A DNA stretch of 56,298 nucleotides, taken from UBA4717 sp002404395. Lineage in GTDB: Bacteria > Bacillota > Clostridia > Oscillospirales > CAG-272. The notes under the pieces are model-generated. The model saw nothing but the letters and a program-made list of their open reading frames with translations. It had not been told where the DNA came from and searched no databases. The stretch's first letter is position 1. Every line of letters starts with the position of its first letter. Both the position numbers and the translations under genes were made by a program. This document shows positions 16,996-23,587 of this stretch, piece by piece. Location of the stretch: contig CALFNW010000077.1 of NCBI GenBank assembly GCA_937902275.1, positions 1 to 56,298 of the forward strand, given 5' to 3'.

Positions 16996-17934
16996 TCAGA
17001 GTTTTTCGACAATTCTTAATTTTGCGCTTCTTGATCTGGGATTTTCCGCCAGCTCTTTGGCATCCGGCAATACCGGCTTGCGATCGAGTATTTTTACGAT
17101 CGGCTGCTTCCCGCACACGCACACCGGAAAATCAGGCGGGCAGGTGCAGGGCGAGGCAAGCCTTGTGAACTGAGTTTTGACAAGGCGGTCTTCAAGCGAA
17201 TGAAAGGTAATTACGGCGAGGCGGTGTCCGGGATTCAGGGCATTTACCACCGATTCGATCGCGGGGCTTATTACGTCAAGCTCCTTGTTGACTTCGATGC
17301 GTATTGCCTGAAATGTTCGTTTTGCGGGATGCTTTTCGCCGCCACGGCCCCCGTCAGGCATGGCACTGCGTATGATGTCCACAAGTTCAAATGTGGTCTT
17401 GATGGGTTTGCGCTCCCGGGCAGCCTCGATTTTTGCCGCTATTCGCGGCGCAAATCTTTCCTCGCCGTATTCGTATATAAGCTTCTTTAACTCAGAAGCG
17501 GGGTATGTATTAACTACATCGTAGGCACTGAGCGTGCTCTGCTTGTCCATTCTCATGTCGAGCGGCGCGTCATGCATATAAGAAAATCCGCGTTCAGGTG
17601 TGTCAAGCTGATATGATGACACGCCGAGATCCATTACTGCGCCGTCTATCCGGTCGATCCCGAGTCTTTCGAGAATATTTTCAAAATCGGAAAAATTACT
17701 GTTGACAAAAGTGATCCTGTCTGTATAATCGCAAAGTCTTTTCTTTGAGGCTTCGATCGCATCAATATCCTGATCTATTGCAATCAATCTGCCGTCTTTG
17801 GGAAGCCGCTTGAGTATCTCAAGCGAATGTCCGCCGCCGCCGAGAGTGAGATCCGCATATATTCCGCCTCTTTCGGGCATCAGCGCGTCCACGCTTTCGT
17901 GAAGCAGGACGGAGTAATGTGAAAATTCATTCAT
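16996..17934 (-). CDS. rsmH: 16S rRNA (cytosine1402-N4)-methyltransferase RsmH (MraW)
   Basis: RsmH methylates N4 of C1402 in the 16S rRNA decoding centre using SAM. The 312-residue protein begins HYSVLLHESVDAL, followed by the SAM-binding LTLGGGGHS and LIAIDQDIDAI. The family motif DLGVSSYQLD, RGFSY...PLDMRMD and the late VITFHSLEDRLVK are all present. The Cys-rich stretch CTCPPDFPVCVCGK near the end is usual in Firmicute members. It lies directly downstream of mraZ, with a 28-bp gap, as in most bacteria. Confidence 0.97.
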   Translation of the reverse strand: MNEFSHYSVLLHESVDALMPERGGIYADLTLGGGGHSLEILKRLPKDGRLIAIDQDIDAIEASKKRLCDYTDRITFVNSNFSDFENILERLGIDRIDGAVMDLGVSSYQLDTPERGFSYMHDAPLDMRMDKQSTLSAYDVVNTYPASELKKLIYEYGEERFAPRIAAKIEAARERKPIKTTFELVDIIRSAMPDGGRGGEKHPAKRTFQAIRIEVNKELDVISPAIESVVNALNPGHRLAVITFHSLEDRLVKTQFTRLASPCTCPPDFPVCVCGKQPIVKILDRKPVLPDAKELAENPRSRSAKLRIVEKL

Positions 17935-17962
17935 AACGCAGGCCTTTCCGACTTTGCACGCG

Positions 17963-18382
17963 TCAGATTCCGAGTGCGATCATGTCGGCGGATATTTTTT
18001 CTATCGACGAGCTTTGCATATGCTCGTCCCAACGCCGTTCGCTCCAGATCTCGACATGATCTCCGACGCCGATTATCACGACGTTTTTTTCGATCTCGGC
18101 AAATTCCATGAGCGGAGTGGGGATTACCACGCGCCCCTGTGAGTCGGGGACACATTCGCAGGACTGCGAAAATAGGAAGCGGCGTATTTCGGCGGTTTGC
18201 GAACGAGGAAAGGAGTTTAATTTTTCTTCGAGCTCCTGTCTTGAGCGGAGCGTTACCACGTCAAGACAACCGTCAGTGTTCTGCATTATTACAAAACACT
18301 CGCCGAGCTGTTCGCGATGCTTTGCCGGAATGAACAGGCGGTTTTTATTATCTATCGTATGTTTGAATCTTCCGCACAGCAT
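17963..18382 (-). CDS. mraZ: Transcriptional regulator MraZ
   Basis: MraZ is a ring-forming AbrB-fold DNA-binding protein that controls the dcw operon. The 139-residue protein has the two tandem repeats, each with the characteristic D-x-K/Q-x-R core: HTIDNKNRLFIPAKHRE near the N-terminus and PDSQGRVVIPTPLMEFAEI in the second half. AAAGGAG is 7 nt before the ATG. The gene is first in the cluster and its own promoter region carries four TGGN boxes at 10-bp spacing, the arrangement known for MraZ operators. Autoregulation of the cluster is therefore likely. Confidence 0.97.
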   Translation of the reverse strand: MLCGRFKHTIDNKNRLFIPAKHREQLGECFVIMQNTDGCLDVVTLRSRQELEEKLNSFPRSQTAEIRRFLFSQSCECVPDSQGRVVIPTPLMEFAEIEKNVVIIGVGDHVEIWSERRWDEHMQSSSIEKISADMIALGI

Positions 18383-18453
18383 ACGCGCGCTCCTTTCATC
18401 TTTTTAGCAGCGGTGTTTTATGCGGTGAATTTACATAATTTTCCGAATTATGC

Positions 18454-18487
18454 ACCTTTTGACACCACAATCCACCATAACTACCCA
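18454..18487 (-). promoter_or_regulatory. MraZ operator: four TGG-type boxes at 10-bp spacing
   Basis: Read on the minus strand the boxes are TGGG (18487-18484), TGGT (18477-18474), TGGT (18467-18464) and AGGT (18457-18454), each exactly 10 bp apart. TGGGN direct repeats separated by 5 nt are the described E. coli MraZ site. The array starts 10 bp downstream of the -10 box, over the likely transcription start, which fits repression. Confidence 0.75.
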
Positions 18488-18497
18488 CTTTTACTCC

Positions 18498-18526
18498 ATT
18501 ATAAATGATTCCACGGCTTTTTTCAA
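18498..18526 (-). promoter_or_regulatory. Promoter of the dcw cluster
   Basis: TTGAAA (18526-18521), a 17-bp spacer and TATAAT (18503-18498) on the minus strand. The MraZ boxes follow it directly. Upstream of the promoter (18540-18570) lies an 8-bp inverted repeat ATTGAAAA/TTTTCAAT of unknown role; the rest of 18571-18690 shows nothing recognisable. Confidence 0.75.
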
Positions 18527-18690
18527 TAGAATGACGGTAATTGAAAACGAAATAATTGTAAATTTTCAATGAACGGCAAAAGATCGGCGCTTCGGAAATA
18601 ACAAGCAGGGATTTAGGGCTTGATTTATGCGACCCGGAAGGTTTTCATAAGCTGAGCGTTATACGAAAAAACCAAAGAGCATAAAGCCGC

Positions 18691-18721
18691 AAAGAAAAAG
18701 GGCTGTTCTGATCAACAGCCC
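18691..18721 (-). terminator. Rho-independent terminator of the uvrC-rsmD-coaD genes
   Basis: GGGCTGTT/AACAGCCC stem (18721-18714 with 18707-18700) with a 6-nt loop, followed on the minus strand by CTTTTTCTTT. It begins 25 nt after the coaD stop. Confidence 0.85.
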
Positions 18722-18745
18722 ATAAAGTTATATACGTATCGTTTT

Positions 18746-19237
18746 TCAATGCTTCATATATTCCGAAAGCAGGGGAAGTATTTCGGACGGAACCATTTCG
18801 TCTACCGACATTCCCATTACCAAGCGTTCAAATACCGCGCTTGAGCTTATTTCCGTAAGTCCGGTTTCGGCTTGAAGCAGCATAGTGTCGAGCGTCGGAT
18901 TTCTTCGACGGTTGAACTCCGCCATTTCGGCTTCATACTCATAGTCGGCGGCATTCCTGACTCCTTTGACTATCACGTTTATGCCGTGATCGCGACAGTA
19001 GTCGGCAAGCATACCGCCGTCATATCCGCAATGAACATTGTCAAGCGGTTCGCATACCGCTCTCATCATCGCAAGTTTCTGTTCGATCGTAAAGCGCTGC
19101 CTTTTGTTCGGATTGACAAACGCCATCACGTAGACCGTGTCAAACACGGCGGCGGCGCGCTTGATAATATCAAGATGCCCGAGCGTTATCGGGTCAAAGC
19201 TTCCGGGTACTATCGCTTTTGTTTTATTCATCATCAC
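18746..19237 (-). CDS. coaD: Phosphopantetheine adenylyltransferase CoaD
   Basis: CoaD transfers AMP from ATP to 4'-phosphopantetheine, the fourth step of coenzyme A synthesis. The 163-residue protein shows PGSFDPITLGH with the nucleotidyltransferase T-x-G-H motif (18-21), the NPNKRQRFT region and the late GLTEISSSAVFERL segment. Length is normal for the family. Three consecutive ATG codons (19237, 19234, 19231) all fall inside the end of rsmD; the overlap suggests translational coupling and the exact start is uncertain. Confidence 0.95.
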   Translation of the reverse strand: MMMNKTKAIVPGSFDPITLGHLDIIKRAAAVFDTVYVMAFVNPNKRQRFTIEQKLAMMRAVCEPLDNVHCGYDGGMLADYCRDHGINVIVKGVRNAADYEYEAEMAEFNRRRNPTLDTMLLQAETGLTEISSSAVFERLVMGMSVDEMVPSEILPLLSEYMKH

Positions 19238-19805
19238 AGACTTTCCCGCTGCTTTTATGCTTTAACAGCGTTATATATATTTTTCCGTATTTTGATTGCT
19301 TTACTACTTCATAAGTCGCTGTATTTGAGCTGTCCTTGAAAGGTTCGGGGTCGTCGCTCTCGCAGATAAGCAGTCCGTTTTCGGCAAGGATCCCGTTTTC
19401 GGAGATCTTTTTTGCGACGTCATCCCAGAGTCCGAGTGCATACGGCGGATCGGCAAATATAAAATCGAACTTGTACTTTCCGCGAGCCGAACGGATATAG
19501 TCCTTGTAATCCATTGTCAGTACGCGGCACTTTTCGAACAGGCGCGTCTTCTGAGCATTTTTCTTGACAATTGCCGAAGCATCGGCGGAAGAATCAACGA
19601 GCACGGCTCTGGCGGCGCCTCTGCTGAGCGCTTCGAGCCCCATCTGCCCGCTTCCGGCAAACAGATCGAGAAAGGTCGTATCTTCAAGGTCGAACTGTAT
19701 CATGCTGAATAAAGCTTCCTTTACACGCTCGGCAGTGGGACGGGTAGCTTCTCCTTCAAGGGTCTCAAGCCTTGTTCCTCTTGCAATTCCGGTAATTATT
19801 CTCAT
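19224..19805 (-). CDS. rsmD: 16S rRNA (guanine966-N2)-methyltransferase RsmD
   Basis: RsmD methylates G966 of 16S rRNA. The 193-residue Rossmann-fold methyltransferase has MRIITGIARGTRL at the start, TRPTAERVKEALFSMI, the SAM motif FLDLFAGSGQMGLEALSRG and the catalytic DPPY (in FADPPYALG). AAAGGAC lies 5 nt before the start. The order rsmD-coaD is a widespread pairing in Firmicutes and supports both calls. Confidence 0.95.
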   Translation of the reverse strand: MRIITGIARGTRLETLEGEATRPTAERVKEALFSMIQFDLEDTTFLDLFAGSGQMGLEALSRGAARAVLVDSSADASAIVKKNAQKTRLFEKCRVLTMDYKDYIRSARGKYKFDFIFADPPYALGLWDDVAKKISENGILAENGLLICESDDPEPFKDSSNTATYEVVKQSKYGKIYITLLKHKSSGKVCDDE

Positions 19806-19825
19806 GGACTGTCCTTTCGTTTGAC

Positions 19826-21667
19826 TTAATTTTCGTTATTGTTTTTTTCAAAATAGCGGAATATATTTTCAGCATCGGTACGGCTTATTCCGACTGCTCT
19901 TTCAAGTTCCGCAGGGCTTGCTTTTTTTATCCGATTAAGGCTTTTGAACTCGGCAAGCAGATTCTTTGCTTTGGTTTTTCCGATGCCGGGTATTTCCTCC
20001 AAAGTCGAAGTTCTGACGCTTTTCCGTTTGGCATTTCCCATACGCGTTATCGAATAGCGGTGCACTTCTTCTTGGATCTTATACAGAAATACGAATACCG
20101 ACTGATCCTTGACTACGGCGATCTCGTTTTCGTTATCGGTAAGCGCGCGGGTTTTGTGATGCTCGTCCTTTACCATTCCGAATACCGGAATATCTATATT
20201 CATATCGTCAAGCAGCCGTCTGACTGTCGCCACGTGAGTCTTTCCGCCGTCAAGCAATATCAGATCGGGAGCTTTGGCAAACGAGCCGCTTTCATCCGAC
20301 AAATGAGAAAGCCGACGTCCGAGCGCTTCGCTCATGGCGGCGTAATCGTCCTGCCGACCCGAAGTTATATTAAATGAACGATAGTCGTTTTTCTTGAATT
20401 TGCCGTCTTCAAGCACGATCATGCCGGCGGTGATGTTATCGTTTCCGAAGTTTGAGATATCGTACGCTTCGATTCGCTCCGGAACTATTTCAAGTGCAAG
20501 CAGTGAAGCGAGCTTGACGAGCACTTCGGTATCGCGTGAGGTCTCGCTTGTAAAGATTTTGGCTTTTTGCGCGGCATTTTCCGCAACCATCGCGCAAAGG
20601 GCTTTCTTTTCACCGATCTTCGGCATATGGAGCGCAACCTTTGCACCGGAGCGGGAATCAAGGAATGAAGTCAACATCTCCTCATCTTCGGCGGCAAGCT
20701 CAAAATCGAGCAATATTTCACGCGGGATATACTCGCGGCGGTTATAAAACTCACAGAGAAACGCGGTCAAAGTCTCGCTGCTGACGATCTGATCCGCTCC
20801 GAAAATGCAGTTTTCGCTGTCGGTCACGCTGCCCGAACGGATGAAGAAAACCGACAGTGATGTACAGACATCGCTCTGATAGAGTGCGATCACATCCTCG
20901 TCAAGGTCGGGATCTCCGACAACCTTCTGATGCTGTCGAAGGTTTCGCAGTGCGCTTATGCGATCGCGACAGCGTGCGGCGGTTTCAAATTTCAACTCGC
21001 TTGCCGCCGTTTCCATTTTTTCGGTGAGCGAGCGTTCGGCTTCTTTGTAGTTTCCGCGCAGATACGCGACGATCTCTTTGAAAGATCTTTTGTATTCTTC
21101 ACTTGAGATCTCACCCGTGCAGGGTGCGGAGCAAAAGCCGAGATGACTGTTGAGGCAGGGACGCGACTTGCCTATGTCGCGCGGAAAGCTCTTATCGCAT
21201 GAAGCAATCGCAAAGGTTTTTTGAAGCGTTCGGATTATGGTGTAAACCGCGGAAGCGCTTGAGTAGGGACCGAAATATCTTGCACCGTCGCTTAGACGGC
21301 GTCTGGTAAGCGTAAGTTTCGGATATGCGGAATTAAGGTCGATCCTGATATACGGGTAGGATTTTGCGTCTTTCAGTTTGATATTATACTTAGGAGCATA
21401 TTGTTTTATAAGACTGTTTTCAAGAGTAAGCGCTTCCATCTCCGAGTCGGTCAGCATGGTATCGAACCAAGCGACATTTGATACCATGCGCTCGCATTTG
21501 ATATCTTTGTGCGAGTCTCTGAAATATTGTGATACGCGGTTTTTAAGGCTCCGCGATTTTCCGACGTAAATGACTTTCTCGTTTTTGTCGCGCATGATAT
21601 ATACGCCGGGAGAAAGCGGAAGCGCGAGCGCCTTTTCGAGCAATTCTTTTTTGGTAAGACAGTTCAT
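19826..21667 (-). CDS. uvrC: Excinuclease ABC subunit C (UvrC)
   Basis: UvrC makes both incisions around lesions marked by UvrAB in nucleotide excision repair. The 613-residue protein has an N-terminal GIY-YIG nuclease (PGVYIMRDKNEKVIYVGKS), the cysteine region CLNSHLGFCSAPC and a UVR motif (ELKFETAARCRDRISALR). An RNase H-like C-terminal nuclease (EAYDISNFG, LILLDGGKTHV) and a helix-hairpin-helix end (TLEEIPGIGKTKAKNLL) complete it. Length is normal. AAGGAG precedes the ATG. A hairpin at 21706-21746 lies in its upstream region and no clear promoter was found there. Confidence 0.97.
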   Translation of the reverse strand: MNCLTKKELLEKALALPLSPGVYIMRDKNEKVIYVGKSRSLKNRVSQYFRDSHKDIKCERMVSNVAWFDTMLTDSEMEALTLENSLIKQYAPKYNIKLKDAKSYPYIRIDLNSAYPKLTLTRRRLSDGARYFGPYSSASAVYTIIRTLQKTFAIASCDKSFPRDIGKSRPCLNSHLGFCSAPCTGEISSEEYKRSFKEIVAYLRGNYKEAERSLTEKMETAASELKFETAARCRDRISALRNLRQHQKVVGDPDLDEDVIALYQSDVCTSLSVFFIRSGSVTDSENCIFGADQIVSSETLTAFLCEFYNRREYIPREILLDFELAAEDEEMLTSFLDSRSGAKVALHMPKIGEKKALCAMVAENAAQKAKIFTSETSRDTEVLVKLASLLALEIVPERIEAYDISNFGNDNITAGMIVLEDGKFKKNDYRSFNITSGRQDDYAAMSEALGRRLSHLSDESGSFAKAPDLILLDGGKTHVATVRRLLDDMNIDIPVFGMVKDEHHKTRALTDNENEIAVVKDQSVFVFLYKIQEEVHRYSITRMGNAKRKSVRTSTLEEIPGIGKTKAKNLLAEFKSLNRIKKASPAELERAVGISRTDAENIFRYFEKNNNEN

Positions 21668-21705
21668 TTCAGACTCCTTGTTTCCGATAGTCGAAATTAC
21701 TCAAA

Positions 21706-21746
21706 GGAGCTGTTAAAAAAGCCCGAAAGGCTTCTTTAACAGCTCC
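21706..21746 (-). terminator. Hairpin between ptsH and uvrC, probable terminator
   Basis: GGAGCTGTTAAA and TTTAACAGCTCC arms with an inner AAGCC/GGCTT extension and one mismatch. A short CTTTGAGTAATTT tail follows on the minus strand. It shares the GCTGTTAA core with the terminator after ftsZ. The U-tract is weak, so read-through into uvrC is possible. Confidence 0.6.
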
Positions 21747-21841
21747 GTCGTCATGGTATTACATATACTAAGCGAAATAAACGACAAAACCGACTGTGTG
21801 CCGAAGCACCCAAAGTCCGAGGCTTTAACGGTTTAATGTCA

Positions 21842-22105
21842 TTATTCCCCGAAACCGGAATCAATAAGCTCCGAAAGACCGTCTATTGCCGCTTCTTCAT
21901 CGGCACCGTCGGCGGTAAGGGTCACAGTCGTACCCTTGACGATCCCGAGCGAAAGGACTCCGAGCAGGCTCTTCGCGTTTACGCGTTTGTCATCCTTCTC
22001 TATGGTAATTGTGCTTTTGTAAGTATTTGCTTTCTGAATGAAGAAAGTGGCAGGTCTTGCATGAAGACCAACAATATTTCGGATAGTGACCTCGCGTGTT
22101 TTCAT
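21842..22105 (-). CDS. ptsH: Phosphocarrier protein HPr
   Basis: HPr passes phosphate from enzyme I to sugar permeases and, when phosphorylated on Ser46, acts with CcpA in carbon catabolite control. The 87-residue protein has the active His15 in NIVGLHARPA and Ser46 in NAKSLLGVLSLG, both at the standard positions. It is therefore a true HPr and not the Crh paralogue, which lacks the histidine. The start at 22105 is chosen by homology; AAAGGA is about 12 nt upstream, and an upstream in-frame extension is not conserved. It is monocistronic; enzyme I is not in the window. Confidence 0.95.
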   Translation of the reverse strand: MKTREVTIRNIVGLHARPATFFIQKANTYKSTITIEKDDKRVNAKSLLGVLSLGIVKGTTVTLTADGADEEAAIDGLSELIDSGFGE

Positions 22106-22206
22106 ATCAAGCAGTAATCCTTTCAATTTACGGCGGACATATGGGTTCGCACTGACTCTTAGCGTACAAAAGGAACAATAAGTGTACAAATATACACACT
22201 ATATCA

Positions 22207-22235
22207 ATTATACCAAAAGCGATCAAATAAATCAA
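22207..22235 (-). promoter_or_regulatory. Promoter of ptsH
   Basis: TTGATT (22235-22230), 17-bp spacer, TATAAT (22212-22207) on the minus strand, about 100 nt before the start codon. No cre-like site was recognised. Confidence 0.55.
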
Positions 22236-22307
22236 TAGGTAATCAATATGCTTTTTTACTAAAAAGAGCCGCGGACACAGGGCGCATGACGAGCAGATTG
22301 ACAAATA

Positions 22308-22799
22308 TTATTCATTTACAGGGGTTATATCGGTAATCAGCACGGTTACTTCGATCTTATCACTGCTGATCGAGAGTGTGCTGCCTGCCGCAATATATTT
22401 GGTGTTGTTGAGTAAGAATCCCTCGTCGGAAAAAGTACCGGAGGCAATAACCGAGGCGCGCATATCGCTTCTGCCGGTAACCGAGCTTGATTTGTTGTAT
22501 TTGCCGTCAACGGTTTCTACGAACACTTCGGCAGGCGTAAATACAAATCCGCTTTTAAGCGTGCCGAAATCATCATTTGTACCTGCAACGAAGAATTTGT
22601 CGCCGTCGGCAAAGTAATCCTCGCTTGTTTCGCGAATGTCGGAAAGATAGAAGCTTATTTGCGCTTTTTGTCCGCCGGAGGCGCTTTTTATTGTATCGAT
22701 AAGTTGAAAGCGCATGACAAGAGCGACCGCGCAGCCGATAAGCAGAATAATTATCAAAAGATCAATGCTGTTAAAACGAGTCTTGCGTTGATTTGCCAT
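22308..22799 (-). CDS. DUF4330-like membrane-anchored protein (downstream copy)
   Basis: A 163-residue protein of unknown function. A short basic N-terminus (RKTRFNSIDLL) leads into one membrane helix (LIIILLIGCAVALVMRFQL), followed by a beta-rich extracytoplasmic part. The RFN-IDLLI-I start and overall size match the DUF4330 family and the neighbouring paralogue at 22931-23440. ATG 22799 has GGAG 6 nt upstream and is preceded by a perfect 6-bp start hairpin. No catalytic residues are evident. Its place after the Wzy-like ligase gene hints at a role in export or ligation of a surface polymer, but this is inference. Confidence 0.75.
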   Translation of the reverse strand: MANQRKTRFNSIDLLIIILLIGCAVALVMRFQLIDTIKSASGGQKAQISFYLSDIRETSEDYFADGDKFFVAGTNDDFGTLKSGFVFTPAEVFVETVDGKYNKSSSVTGRSDMRASVIASGTFSDEGFLLNNTKYIAAGSTLSISSDKIEVTVLITDITPVNE

Positions 22800-22840
22800 A
22801 ACAAACTCCATGCCGCCGTAGGCGGCTCAAAAAGTAAACG
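22797..22840 (-). repeat. Start-hairpin element before the downstream DUF4330-like gene
   Basis: On the minus strand: CGTTTACTTTTTGA, stem GCCGCC, loop TAC, GGCGGC (22826-22812), then ATGGAGTTTGTT and the start ATG. It aligns without gaps over 44 nt with the element at 46860-46903, with 35 identical bases by my count. All four stem differences form two compensated base pairs. Confidence 0.6.
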
Positions 22841-22930
22841 TAAATTTTTGATTCAGCAACGCTGATAAGATTATGAGCGCGAAACCTAAGCTTCACTTGA
22901 GTGAGATGAAATTTTCACGCTCCGTCCGCA

Positions 22931-23440
22931 TCAGGAGCGATCCTCGGTGATCTCGTCGATCTGTATGCAGTATGCAGTGCCGGCATAATCGGGAAGTCTT
23001 ACATATACGAGCGAGCCGACAGACATTTCAAAACCGTTGATGCTGTATCTGCCGGTGTTCTTGATCCGTGAAGCTTCGGCATTGACCACAAAATAAATGT
23101 TGGAGTGCTCGGGATATTCAGATGCAACCGCTTTTCCCTCATTAAGATCGTCAAGTTCGATGAGCGCGCTTTCCGAAAAAATATCGGTGACGGTTCCGAG
23201 CTTGTATTTCGCCGCGCCGTCGATCAGGGTCTTGCCGATGTTTTTTTCGGCATTGTCGATAAGCTCGTCACGCTCGTTTCGGACCTCGAGCGTGTATTCG
23301 ACTAAGAGCTTGTTGTTATTGTTGATTCCTTTTCCGCTCAGGAAAAAGATGTAGACTACAAAGGCAATCGCTACCAAAATGATTATTGCTATCAGCAGAT
23401 CAATAACGTTGAATCTTGATTTTTTAGTTTCTTTTTGCAT
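22931..23440 (-). CDS. DUF4330-like membrane-anchored protein (upstream copy)
   Basis: A 169-residue protein with a basic N-terminus (KETKKSRFNVIDLL), one membrane helix (IAIIILVAIAFVVYIFFL) and an extracytoplasmic beta-rich domain ending in a VRLPDYAGTAYCIQIDEI segment. It is paralogous in layout to the gene at 22308-22799, and the two probably arose by duplication. The start at 23440 is supported by the position of the charged N-terminus; the ribosome site is weak, and a start hairpin (23454-23468) lies just before it. The upstream gene is the Wzy-like ligase, 147 nt away. Function unknown. Confidence 0.75.
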   Translation of the reverse strand: MQKETKKSRFNVIDLLIAIIILVAIAFVVYIFFLSGKGINNNNKLLVEYTLEVRNERDELIDNAEKNIGKTLIDGAAKYKLGTVTDIFSESALIELDDLNEGKAVASEYPEHSNIYFVVNAEASRIKNTGRYSINGFEMSVGSLVYVRLPDYAGTAYCIQIDEITEDRS

Positions 23441-23471
23441 AACATCACTATATGCCGGCGAAGCCGACCCA
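23438..23471 (-). repeat. Start-hairpin element before the upstream DUF4330-like gene
   Basis: Minus-strand stem GTCGGC, loop TTC, GCCGGC (23468-23454, with one G-U pair), then ATATAGTGATGTT and the start ATG. Same geometry as 22797-22840. Confidence 0.45.
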
Positions 23472-23587
23472 GAGGTGAAGAAAACGTGCCCGCAAAACGA
23501 ACGAAAAAGTGTATCGTCGCGCGGTTGTGCCGGAGCTGCCGACACCGGGATGAGTTGAAGCTTACGCGCCGCGTTTCGCGGCATTCT

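Noticed and set aside
22106..22206. cre (CcpA) site near ptsH
   Set aside because: No close match to the pseudo-palindromic cre consensus was found in the ptsH leader or promoter.
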